Shown here: one piece after another, positions 7,419 through 14,605 of the stretch
Layout of the letters: every line of letters begins with the position of its first letter
How positions within the stretch are numbered: position 1 is the first letter of the stretch
Assembly (NCBI GenBank): GCA_964633145.1
Contig: CAZWFE010000048.1
Location: forward strand, 1-14,719
Reading direction: 5' to 3'
Length of the DNA: 14,719 bases
Origin: CAJXSD01 sp964633145
Lineage (GTDB): Bacteria; Pseudomonadota; Alphaproteobacteria; Rhodobacterales; Rhodobacteraceae
Translations under genes and position numbers: made by a program
The notes under the pieces: model-generated
What the model was told of the DNA's origin: nothing
What the model saw: only the letters and a program-made list of their open reading frames with translations
Databases searched by the model: none

Positions 7419-7444
7419 GATCCACCTATCGTTTAGATGGATCA
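7418..7444 (-). promoter_or_regulatory. Start-sequestering hairpin in the endolysin leader
   Basis: On the mRNA strand the arm TGATCCATCTA (7444-7434) pairs with TAGGTGGATCA (7428-7418) around an AACGA loop: 11 bp, ten Watson-Crick and one U-G, with no bulge. The right arm contains the whole AGGTGG ribosome-binding site and its last base is the A of the start codon. Such a structure would be expected to block ribosome loading until it is opened by a protein, a trans-acting RNA, temperature or upstream translation. As DNA the same dyad could be an operator. The pairing is seen directly; the function is inferred. Confidence 0.65.
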
Positions 7445-7483
7445 AATCTGGCTATCACAGACTAATATTCATTGACCGCAACG

Positions 7484-7583
7484 NNNNNNNNNNNNNNNNN
7501 NNNNNNNNNNNNNNNNNNNNNNNNNNNNNNNNNNNNNNNNNNNNNNNNNNNNNNNNNNNNNNNNNNNNNNNNNNNNNNNNNNN
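7484..7583. other. Assembly gap (100 N) between endolysin leader and ccmE
   Basis: Exactly 100 N, the conventional length for a gap of unknown size. The ccmE stop codon lies one base beyond the right edge, and 65 leader bases of the endolysin remain on the left. The flanks share no terminal overlap, so real sequence is probably missing here, which could include a promoter, terminator or small gene. Confidence 0.95.
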
Positions 7584-7584
7584 T

Positions 7585-8028
7585 TTATGAATTTGGATCC
7601 TCATAGACGCCTTGTTCTTTTAGTGCGTCGATGACCTCTTTGGGCATGTATTCTTCGTCATGTTTTGCCAATATTTCAGTGGCTTGGAATACACCGCCCA
7701 CATATTGACCCATGCCAACCATGCCCTGATTTTCGCTAAATAAATCGGGCAACACACCGGTAAAGACCACAGGCACAGACGCACCGCCATCTGTGACATT
7801 AAACGACACGGTTTCACCCTGACCACGGATCAGGCTGCCCTCTTCGACCAGACCACCGATGCGGAACACTTCGGTCGCGGCGGGCGGATCTTGGACGACT
7901 TGGCTGGGCGAGCGGAAAAAATTGATTCCATCGCGCATCGCATATCCGATCAATGCTGTTGAAATCGCCAACGTGACAAAGGCCAAGACAATAATTTGTA
8001 TGCGACGCTGTTTTTTAAGGCTCTTCAC
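7585..8028 (-). CDS. ccmE: Haem chaperone CcmE
   Basis: A periplasmic, membrane-anchored protein that binds haem covalently and carries it to CcmF. The 147-residue product has an N-terminal anchor (about 10-30) after a basic stretch, then the OB-fold domain with FRIGGLVEEGS (55-65) and VVFTGVLPDLFSENQGMVGMG (87-107). The haem-binding region LAKHDEEYMP places the covalent-attachment histidine at 123 and the conserved tyrosine at 127. Translation starts at a GTG (8028) with TAGGAG seven bases upstream; that TAG is the argC stop, so the two genes are tightly coupled. The gene is complete although it ends one base from an assembly gap. Finding ccmE with ccmF and ccmH but without ccmABCDG implies that the other maturation genes lie elsewhere in the genome. 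Confidence 0.96.
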   Translation of the reverse strand: MKSLKKQRRIQIIVLAFVTLAISTALIGYAMRDGINFFRSPSQVVQDPPAATEVFRIGGLVEEGSLIRGQGETVSFNVTDGGASVPVVFTGVLPDLFSENQGMVGMGQYVGGVFQATEILAKHDEEYMPKEVIDALKEQGVYEDPNS

Positions 8029-8037
8029 GATACTCTC

Positions 8038-9066
8038 CTAAGGAAAACATGGCACAAGGCGCAGCCCAGTGTGTTCCTCTTCTCCTAGCATTAGGTTGGC
8101 ATTTTGCAAAGCCTGTCCGCTGCTACCTTTTGTCAGGTTATCCAAAACCGCAATCACAATCGCGCGATTTTCAATCCGATCGGCACACACCCCGATATGA
8201 ACATAGTTCGATCCGCGGACATGGTGCGTACTGGGGGTTTCACCCATCGGCAAAACTTGGATAAATTCTTCTGTCGCATAGGCCTGCGCCAGCGTGTCAT
8301 ATACATCTTGGGCGTTGCCAGACACATAGGCGGTGGCCAAAATCCCACGGTTTGCGGGGATCAAATGCGGCGTGAATTGTATGCGCACATCACGGCCCGC
8401 CAATTTGGAAAATTCTTGGTCAAATTCACCCAAATGGCGATGAACCCCACCGACGGAATAGGCATTGTACCCTTCGGACAGTTCCGCGTGCAGCAACCCC
8501 TCTTTCAAACTGCGACCGGCGCCAGATACGGCACATTTCATGTCTAAAATGATGTCATCTAGGCCAATTACCCCTTGGGCAATCAGCGGACGCAGAATAT
8601 ATTGGCCTGTCGCCGCATTACATCCGGTGCCCGCGACCAAGGTCGCGTCCTTAATTGCATCGCGGTAAAATTCGCTCAGCCCATAGACCGCTTCGGCCTG
8701 ACGTTCAATGGCGGCGTGTGGATTGCCGTACCATTTTTCATAAACGGCAGGATCCTCAAGGCGGAAATCAGCACTTAGATCAACAACCCTGACCCCACGG
8801 GGCAAATCGCGGATCACCTCTTGCGATGTTTTGTGCGGCAGGGCGCAAAAACACAGATCCATTTGTGAAAAATCCACCTCGGACAGGGTCACAAGCGGCG
8901 GCAAGTCTAAGTGCCGCAAATGCGGAAAGACGCTGTCCATGGTTTGGCCTGCCTTGCTGTTTGCGACCAGCGCAGCAATTTCCATATTTGGATGGCCTGC
9001 GATCAATCGGATCAATTCCGCGCCTGTATAGCCAGATGCACCGATGATAGCGATTTTATGTGTCAT
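8038..9066 (-). CDS. argC: N-acetyl-gamma-glutamyl-phosphate reductase
   Basis: Catalyses the NADPH-dependent reduction of N-acetylglutamyl phosphate to the semialdehyde in arginine biosynthesis. The 342-residue product is full length. The nucleotide-binding GASGYTGAEL motif is at 9-18 and the catalytic cysteine is C149 in AGTGCNAATG. VSGAGRSLKEGLLHAELSEG and GGVHRHLGEFDQEF supply the substrate-binding region. The GTGCNAA surround of the cysteine differs from the PGCYPT of many ArgC proteins, but the rest of the fold is ordinary. The ATG at 9066 has AGGATAA just upstream. The stop codon lies within the ccmE ribosome-binding site. Upstream is murI, separated by a gap that is probably an assembly artefact. 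No other arginine genes are present. Confidence 0.96.
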   Translation of the reverse strand: MTHKIAIIGASGYTGAELIRLIAGHPNMEIAALVANSKAGQTMDSVFPHLRHLDLPPLVTLSEVDFSQMDLCFCALPHKTSQEVIRDLPRGVRVVDLSADFRLEDPAVYEKWYGNPHAAIERQAEAVYGLSEFYRDAIKDATLVAGTGCNAATGQYILRPLIAQGVIGLDDIILDMKCAVSGAGRSLKEGLLHAELSEGYNAYSVGGVHRHLGEFDQEFSKLAGRDVRIQFTPHLIPANRGILATAYVSGNAQDVYDTLAQAYATEEFIQVLPMGETPSTHHVRGSNYVHIGVCADRIENRAIVIAVLDNLTKGSSGQALQNANLMLGEEEHTGLRLVPCFP

Positions 9067-9076
9067 AATTATCCTA

Positions 9077-9202
9077 TTCTTTGGCCTGTNNNNNNNNNNN
9101 NNNNNNNNNNNNNNNNNNNNNNNNNNNNNNNNNNNNNNNNNNNNNNNNNNNNNNNNNNNNNNNNNNNNNNNNNNNNNNNNNNNNNNNNNTTCTTTGGCCT
9201 GT
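9077..9202. other. Probably false scaffold gap with a 13-base duplicated flank
   Basis: The 100 N run (9090-9189) is bordered by TTCTTTGGCCTGT on both sides (9077-9089 and 9190-9202). This is what two overlapping contigs look like when joined without merging. Collapsing it leaves about 28 bases between the murI stop and the argC start, with nothing missing. A true short tandem repeat is possible but less likely. Confidence 0.85.
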
Positions 9203-9207
9203 ATACC

Positions 9208-10020
9208 CTAGGCCGTCTCAAACGTGATCTGATGTTTTAAGAACTGCGTTGCGCGTGATGAGACCCGTGCCGCATTTCCTGTTGTTAAGAATTTTGATAC
9301 CGTTCCCGGTCCAATCATTTCGGGATGCCGCGTCAAATAATCGGCCAGCGATTCTGCCACGATGGTCGCTTGGGAAAATACCTTGACCTCTGGTCCAAGT
9401 GCCAATTGAAATGCGTCCTGCATCAATGGGTAATGGGTGCAGCCTAGTATGGCTGCATCTGGCGCGGGCATTTTACGCGTCAACGCATCCACATGCGAGC
9501 GAACCAATGCCTCGGCCAATATCAGATCGCCATCCTCAATCGCGTCAACAACACCGCCGCAGGCTTGGGCTTCGACATCGACGCCGATGGCGCGGAATGC
9601 CAATTCGCGTTGGAATGCACGGCTGGCAACGGTTGATGGGGTTGCAAACAGCGCCACGTTTTTGACCGCCACTTCGCGCGGTGGGGAATTGTCGCCCCAG
9701 TTGCGTTCTGTCAATGCCTCAATCAAGGGAACAAAGACCCCCAAAACACGTTTGTCGCGTGGGATCCAGCTTTCTTGCATGCGGCGCAGCGCGGCGGCGG
9801 ATGCGGTGTTACAGGCCAAAATGACAAGGTCACATCCTTCGTCCCATAAACGCGATACCGCTTGCGTGGTTAACTGATAGACATCATCGGCGTCACGCAC
9901 CCCATAGGGCGCATGGGCATTGTCCCCGAAATATACAAATGGAACATCTGGCAAACGGTGCGTTACGGCATCCAAGACCGTCAGCCCACCAAGGCCACTA
10001 TCAAATACACCGACCGCCAT
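9208..10020 (-). CDS. murI: Glutamate racemase
   Basis: Interconverts L- and D-glutamate and so supplies D-glutamate for peptidoglycan precursors in the cytoplasm. The 270-residue product shows the family signatures: GVFDSGLGGLTVL (4-16) with D7 and S8, FGDNAHAPYG (31-40), and the two catalytic cysteines, C70 in ILACNTASAAALR and C194 in ILGCTHYPLM. Start ATG at 10020 has AAAGG eight bases upstream. It is the first gene of the long minus-strand run and is preceded by the best promoter in the window. Its place at the head of a run that includes a cell-wall hydrolase may be coincidence. The C-terminal codons are intact and the stop is 18 bases beyond the N run. Confidence 0.96.
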   Translation of the reverse strand: MAVGVFDSGLGGLTVLDAVTHRLPDVPFVYFGDNAHAPYGVRDADDVYQLTTQAVSRLWDEGCDLVILACNTASAAALRRMQESWIPRDKRVLGVFVPLIEALTERNWGDNSPPREVAVKNVALFATPSTVASRAFQRELAFRAIGVDVEAQACGGVVDAIEDGDLILAEALVRSHVDALTRKMPAPDAAILGCTHYPLMQDAFQLALGPEVKVFSQATIVAESLADYLTRHPEMIGPGTVSKFLTTGNAARVSSRATQFLKHQITFETA

Positions 10021-10087
10021 TTGTTTTGCCTTTCACGCACAGGGATAGTCACACTGGCGCACCCCGATGGGCCACCTGTTGCAAGTT

Positions 10088-10116
10088 ATTATAATCCTAT
10101 GGTTTTCAACTGTCCA
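10088..10116 (-). promoter_or_regulatory. Sigma70-type promoter of the murI–argC–ccm run
   Basis: On the minus strand TGGACA (10116-10111) is followed after exactly 17 bases by a perfect TATAAT (10093-10088). Transcription would start near 10081, giving a leader of about 60 bases before the murI ATG. The match (11 of 12 consensus bases at ideal spacing) suggests strong, unregulated expression. A direct repeat GTCAC-GC-GTCAC (10128-10139) lies just upstream of the -35 box. Confidence 0.75.
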
Positions 10117-10145
10117 TAACCACAATTGTCACGCGTCACCAAGGT

Positions 10146-13100
10146 TTATTCCGCGGCATGTCGATGGGGGTCATCCGGCTGGCTGATGCGTTGCAACAAT
10201 GTCTGACGCAATTCGCGCGATTTACGAACGGCGGCCTCTTTGACAGGGCCAAACCCGCGAATGTCGTTGGGCAAGGATGCAAGCGCAATGATATCGGGCA
10301 AAGTGGTGTCAGACAGATGATCCAACGCCCAGATCATGTCGCGTTCGTAATCGCGGATCAATTCACGTTCCATCCGGCGTTCTTTGGTATAGCCGAATAC
10401 GTCCAGTGGCGTGCCGCGCAATGGTTTCAACCGCGCCAACAGACTGAACATACGCAACATCGCTGGCCCGAATTTGCGTTTTTTCGGCCGCCCGTCTGTG
10501 CCTATTGTCGACAGGATCGGCGGGGCCAAATGGAATTCAATTGATTTTATATCGCTAAATTGGTCTTGCGCCTTGGTCATAGTGTGCAAATGCAACCGCG
10601 CCACTTCGTATTCGTCCTTATAGGACAACAGTTTATGGTAATTTACTGCAACGGCCTGCTTTAAATCATTGTTTTCGAACCGATTTACAAAGGCACGATA
10701 GCGCTGCGATAGTTTTTCATTTTGATAGTCGGCCAAATGTTCGGCGCGGAATTCGATTTTTTGATCCAATGTTTTGGGTAATTCCGCGACTGTGCCCGAT
10801 TGTGGGATCAACCCCATTACGGCAGCACGATCAACAACACACCACCGACCCAGATCAAAGGCAAGTTTGTTTCCATCAACCCCTGCGCCATTCAATTCGA
10901 TTGCCGCAAAAATCGCGTCTTGGGACAAGGGGATCAATCCCGATTGCCAAGCCGCCCCCATCAGGACCATGTTGCCATAAATGGCATCACCCAATATTTG
11001 TGATGCAAGCTGCGATGTGTCAAAAAACGCAACATTTTCACCCAAACGCGCCTGTAGTTTCAATTCCAACTGATCGTTTGGAATTTGGAAATTTCGGTCG
11101 CGGGTGAAATCACCTGTAATCACATCATGATTATTGACCACGGCTTTGGTGCGTGGTGAATTGGTCAAATACAGGGTTTTCGACCCCGCACTGACCACCA
11201 AATCCCCGCCGATCAAGGCATCACATTCGCCCGCGGCCACGCGAATGGCGCTGATGTCATTGGGCGAATTGGCCAAACGGCAATGAATGTGAACGGCGCC
11301 ACCTTTCTGCGCCAAACCGGCCATTTCCATCATTCCCGCACCTTTGCCTTGGATCTGGGCGGCTTGGGCCAGGATCGCGCCCAATGTCACAACGCCGGTG
11401 CCGCCAACGCCCGTAATCACCACGTTAAAGGTTGCGTTATCCGCGATCTGCGGCACGTCAGGTTGCGGTAGGTTCGGAATTGACAGGGTTGTTTTTTCGG
11501 GTTTTTTCACCACAGCGCCATGCAGGGTGACAAAGGATGGGCAAAATCCATTTACGCAACTGAAATCTTTGTTACACGCAGATTGATCGATCTGTCGTTT
11601 GCGGCCCAATTCCGTATCAACGGGTGTAATGGCCACACAGTTTGATTGCACACCGCAATCTCCGCAGCCTTCGCAAATGTCGGTATTTATAAATATACGT
11701 TGATCGGGATCCGGGAATTGGCCCCGTTTGCGGCGACGACGTTTTTCGGCCGCACAGGTTTGGACATATAAAATGGCCGACACACCCGTGGTTTGGGCCA
11801 TTTTTGTCTGCACATCCATCAAATGCGTACGATCTTTTACGTCAAGACCGGATGGAAAGGCATTGAAATCTATGTCCTCTTTGTCATCATAGACCAATGC
11901 AATATGTTCGATCCCCATTGCCTGCAATTCGCGCGCAATGCGCGGGGCTGACAGCCCACCATCGTTGCCCTGCCCGCCGGTCATCGCGACCGCATCATTG
12001 AACAGAATTTTATAGGTCATGGTCGTACCCGCGGCGACGGCGGCCCGGATGGCTTGGATACCCGAATGGTTATAGGTCCCATCGCCAATATTTTGGAACA
12101 CATGTCCTTGGTGGGTAAAATGGGATTCGCCGATCCAATTTGCGCCCTCGGCCCCCATATGGGTAAAGCCCAGTGTAGACCGATCCATCCATTGCGCCAT
12201 AAAGTGGCAGCCAATCCCCGCATAGGCGCGCGACCCCTCTGGTACCTTGGTTGATGAATTATGCGGACAACCTGCGCAAAAATAGGGCAAACGGGCCGCA
12301 ATGTCAGGCGCATTTTCGGATGATTTGACCTGTTGCAGGCGCACAATCGCATCAGACACAGATTTGTTTGCACAGCCTTCGGCCAGAAAAATCAGCCCCA
12401 GTTTTTCAGCAATATCAACCGGATCCAATGCGCCGTGGGACGCAAATAACGTCTGATCACCCCATTTTTCGCCGTACACGCGGCGACCGTTGCGGTCGTG
12501 AAACAACGTATCCTTGGCCTGCGGTTCAATCAGTTTGCGTTTTTCTTCGACGATGATGACAACGTCCAACCCATCGGCCCATTCCGCAAAGGATTGTTTA
12601 TCCAGTGGCCATGTCTGTACAATTTTATAGGTCGTAATCCCCAACGCACAGGCCGCCTGCTGATCAATTCCAAGGCTTGCCATAGCATGGGCCACGTCCA
12701 ACCAGTTTTTGCCCGCAGCCGCGATGCCAATTTTTGCACCACGCTGCCCCAACACGCGCCGATCAATACGGTTTTCACGGGCAAACCGTTCTGCAGCCGC
12801 GATTTTGTAATTTAACAGGCGATATTCCTGATCCGTGGGTGTATCGACCAAACGAATATTCAAACCACCCTGCGGCAAATCATCCTTGGGGGTTTTAAAC
12901 GACATACGATGGGGATCGGCGTCGACCACGGATGTCACTTCGATCGTGTCCTTCATCGTTTTCAGGCCGACCCACAGACCACTGTATCGCGACAGCGCGT
13001 AACCATAATGTCCGTAATCCAGAATTTCTTGGACACCGGCGGGTGAAATCACGGGCATCGACGCATCGACCATGGCCCAGTCGGATTGGTGCAGCACGGT

Positions 13101-13559
13101 TGAACTTTCGCCTGTGTGGTCGTCACCCATGGCCATAATGACACCGCCATGCACCGATGTACCGGCCATATTCGAATGCCGCATCACATCGCCAGACCGA
13201 TCAACACCAGGACCCTTGCCGTACCACAGGCCAAATACGCCATCATATTTGCCATCGCCGCGCAATTCGGCCTGTTGCGTGCCCCAAATGGCGGTGGCGG
13301 CCAAATCTTCGTTCAGGCCCTCTTGGAACACGATATTGGCTTTGGCCAGTTCACGCGCAGCACGCCGCATTTGAAAATCAACCGCGCCCAAGGGGGATCC
13401 ACGATATCCGGTACAAAACCCGGCTGTGTTCAGCCCTGCATGGGCGTCGCGGGCCTGTTGTGCCAACAACAAACGCACCAAGGCCTGCGTTCCGTTTAAC
13501 AGGACAGTTTGTTTTGATAGATCATATTTATCCGACAAAGATACCTGTTGAATTGTCAT
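10146..13559 (-). CDS. Indolepyruvate:ferredoxin oxidoreductase, single-chain (IorAB-type fusion)
   Basis: A thiamine-diphosphate, iron-sulfur enzyme that oxidatively decarboxylates aryl-2-oxoacids (indolepyruvate, phenylpyruvate) to aryl-acetyl-CoA and passes electrons to ferredoxin. The 1137-residue chain joins the units that are separate subunits in archaea. Its parts in order are an N-terminal domain with FCTGYRGSPLGAVD (about 48-61), then a FCAGCPHN block near 428. The TPP-binding stretch GDGTYNHSG to FNDAVAMTGGQ spans about 492-530. A cysteine cluster CEGCGDCGVQSNC at 629-641 and more cysteines at 662, 668 and 673 provide iron-sulfur ligands. A gamma-type domain beginning TGVGGTGVVTLG follows. 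The ATG at 13559 is preceded by GAGG; a GTG at 13562 is one codon earlier. It is divergent from a LysR gene. No ferredoxin gene is adjacent, and no terminator is seen before murI. Confidence 0.92.
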   Translation of the reverse strand: MTIQQVSLSDKYDLSKQTVLLNGTQALVRLLLAQQARDAHAGLNTAGFCTGYRGSPLGAVDFQMRRAARELAKANIVFQEGLNEDLAATAIWGTQQAELRGDGKYDGVFGLWYGKGPGVDRSGDVMRHSNMAGTSVHGGVIMAMGDDHTGESSTVLHQSDWAMVDASMPVISPAGVQEILDYGHYGYALSRYSGLWVGLKTMKDTIEVTSVVDADPHRMSFKTPKDDLPQGGLNIRLVDTPTDQEYRLLNYKIAAAERFARENRIDRRVLGQRGAKIGIAAAGKNWLDVAHAMASLGIDQQAACALGITTYKIVQTWPLDKQSFAEWADGLDVVIIVEEKRKLIEPQAKDTLFHDRNGRRVYGEKWGDQTLFASHGALDPVDIAEKLGLIFLAEGCANKSVSDAIVRLQQVKSSENAPDIAARLPYFCAGCPHNSSTKVPEGSRAYAGIGCHFMAQWMDRSTLGFTHMGAEGANWIGESHFTHQGHVFQNIGDGTYNHSGIQAIRAAVAAGTTMTYKILFNDAVAMTGGQGNDGGLSAPRIARELQAMGIEHIALVYDDKEDIDFNAFPSGLDVKDRTHLMDVQTKMAQTTGVSAILYVQTCAAEKRRRRKRGQFPDPDQRIFINTDICEGCGDCGVQSNCVAITPVDTELGRKRQIDQSACNKDFSCVNGFCPSFVTLHGAVVKKPEKTTLSIPNLPQPDVPQIADNATFNVVITGVGGTGVVTLGAILAQAAQIQGKGAGMMEMAGLAQKGGAVHIHCRLANSPNDISAIRVAAGECDALIGGDLVVSAGSKTLYLTNSPRTKAVVNNHDVITGDFTRDRNFQIPNDQLELKLQARLGENVAFFDTSQLASQILGDAIYGNMVLMGAAWQSGLIPLSQDAIFAAIELNGAGVDGNKLAFDLGRWCVVDRAAVMGLIPQSGTVAELPKTLDQKIEFRAEHLADYQNEKLSQRYRAFVNRFENNDLKQAVAVNYHKLLSYKDEYEVARLHLHTMTKAQDQFSDIKSIEFHLAPPILSTIGTDGRPKKRKFGPAMLRMFSLLARLKPLRGTPLDVFGYTKERRMERELIRDYERDMIWALDHLSDTTLPDIIALASLPNDIRGFGPVKEAAVRKSRELRQTLLQRISQPDDPHRHAAE

Positions 13560-13587
13560 CACACACCTCTTGTTTGATGAAAGTTTA

Positions 13588-13598
13588 GGTCACTGACC
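13588..13598. promoter_or_regulatory. Inverted repeat near the oxidoreductase start
   Basis: GGTCA-C-TGACC is a perfect 5-bp inverted repeat 29 bases upstream of the oxidoreductase ATG, within its likely leader or promoter. Possible regulator site; no protein assigned. Confidence 0.3.
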
Positions 13599-13608
13599 CT
13601 GACTTCGC

Positions 13609-13629
13609 CAGAAAAATTTATCTTTTCTG
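13609..13629. promoter_or_regulatory. Candidate LysR operator
   Basis: CAGAAAA and TTTTCTG form a perfect 7-bp inverted repeat separated by 7 bases, placed between the divergent oxidoreductase and LysR genes. The size and position suit a LysR-type regulator that represses itself and controls its neighbour. A related motif, TTTTC-GT-GAAAA (13645-13656), lies 15 bases further toward lysR. Confidence 0.45.
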
Positions 13630-13644
13630 ACATTAAGTTATGTA

Positions 13645-13656
13645 TTTTCGTGAAAA
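13645..13656. promoter_or_regulatory. Second A/T-rich dyad in the divergent region
   Basis: TTTTC-GT-GAAAA is a compact inverted repeat just upstream of a TATATT (13662-13667) that could serve as the -10 box of lysR. It shares the GAAAA core with the dyad at 13609-13629, as expected if one protein binds both sites. Confidence 0.35.
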
Positions 13657-13699
13657 GTTACTATATTAATTTCAATCACTTTTGGGTTTGGATACATTA

Positions 13700-14605
13700 A
13701 TGGACTGGGATAAGCTTAGAATATTTCACGCGGTCGCCGATGCGGGCAGCTTAACACATGCAGGCGATACATTGCGTTTATCCCAAAGCGCGGTTTCCCG
13801 ACAAATCCGTGCGCTTGAGGAATCGTTAAACACGACCCTGTTTCACCGTCATGCGCGGGGTTTGATTTTGACCGAACAGGGCGAATTGCTGTTTGATGCG
13901 ACATCATCCATGTCAAAACGCCTAGAAACCGCAGAAGCGCGTATCAAAGACAGCGAAGAAGAAGTGTTCGGCGAATTACGCGTCACAACGACCACAGGAT
14001 TTGGATCGTTGTGGTTGGCGCCACGTTTGTCAAAATTATATGAAAAATATCCCGATCTGAAAATCGACCTGATGCTAGAAGAACGAGTTTTGGATTTACC
14101 AATGCGCGAGGCAGATGTTGCCATCCGGATGAAGGAACCATCGCAGGCGGATTTGGTCCGCAAGCGGTTGATGGGCGTGCGCATGCGACTATATGCATCG
14201 CCGGACTATCTGCGCCAGCATGGCGAACCCAAAACCATGGAAGAGGTGGCAAAACACCGTATCATTTGCCAAAATCCGCGCTCTGCGCAGGTGCAGGCCG
14301 GATTATCCTTGGTGCAGCATTTGATGACCTATGACATCAGTTCGATGTTGACGGTAAACAACTATTTTGGCGTTCTACAGGCCGTTATCCATAATATCGG
14401 TATCGGCATATTGCCCGATTACGTCACACAGGAATTTGACGGCGTTCAGCGGGTGATGCCCGAACTAGAATCTGTCGAGGTCCCGGTATATTTGGCCTAT
14501 CCCGAGGAATTGCGCCAATCACGCCGCATCGAAGCATTCCGCGATTTTGTACAAAATGAAATCATTGAACATCGTCGAAAATTGCGTGAAGGCATTGATA
14601 ATTAA
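13700..14605 (+). CDS. LysR-family transcriptional regulator
   Basis: A DNA-binding regulator of 301 residues, normal for the family. The N-terminal winged helix-turn-helix is clear at about 2-60 (LRIFHAVADAGSLTHAGDTLRLSQSAV and the following RALEESLNTTLFHR, GLILTEQG). A linker helix and a periplasmic-binding-like effector domain from about 93 onward follow, with LPMREADVAIRM and NNYFGVLQAVIHNIGIGILPDY as typical blocks. The ATG at 13700 gives the standard MDWDKLRIFH start; a TTG at 13682 would add six residues with no ribosome-binding site. The chosen start has only a weak GGA seven bases upstream. It is divergent from the indolepyruvate oxidoreductase gene across a region with paired inverted repeats, so that gene is the most likely target. 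The effector is unknown; an aryl-pyruvate or aryl-acetate is a guess from context. Confidence 0.93.
   Translation: MDWDKLRIFHAVADAGSLTHAGDTLRLSQSAVSRQIRALEESLNTTLFHRHARGLILTEQGELLFDATSSMSKRLETAEARIKDSEEEVFGELRVTTTTGFGSLWLAPRLSKLYEKYPDLKIDLMLEERVLDLPMREADVAIRMKEPSQADLVRKRLMGVRMRLYASPDYLRQHGEPKTMEEVAKHRIICQNPRSAQVQAGLSLVQHLMTYDISSMLTVNNYFGVLQAVIHNIGIGILPDYVTQEFDGVQRVMPELESVEVPVYLAYPEELRQSRRIEAFRDFVQNEIIEHRRKLREGIDN

Noticed and set aside
7427..7445. Alternative TTG start of the endolysin at 7445
   Set aside because: No ribosome-binding site before it, and the added residues are simply the translation of the hairpin; ATG 7418 has AGGTGG and the family N-terminus.
10090..10095. TATAAT on the plus strand overlapping the murI promoter
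   Set aside because: No acceptable -35 box at 16-18 bases on the plus strand and no plus-strand gene downstream; it arises from the symmetry of the minus-strand -10 region.
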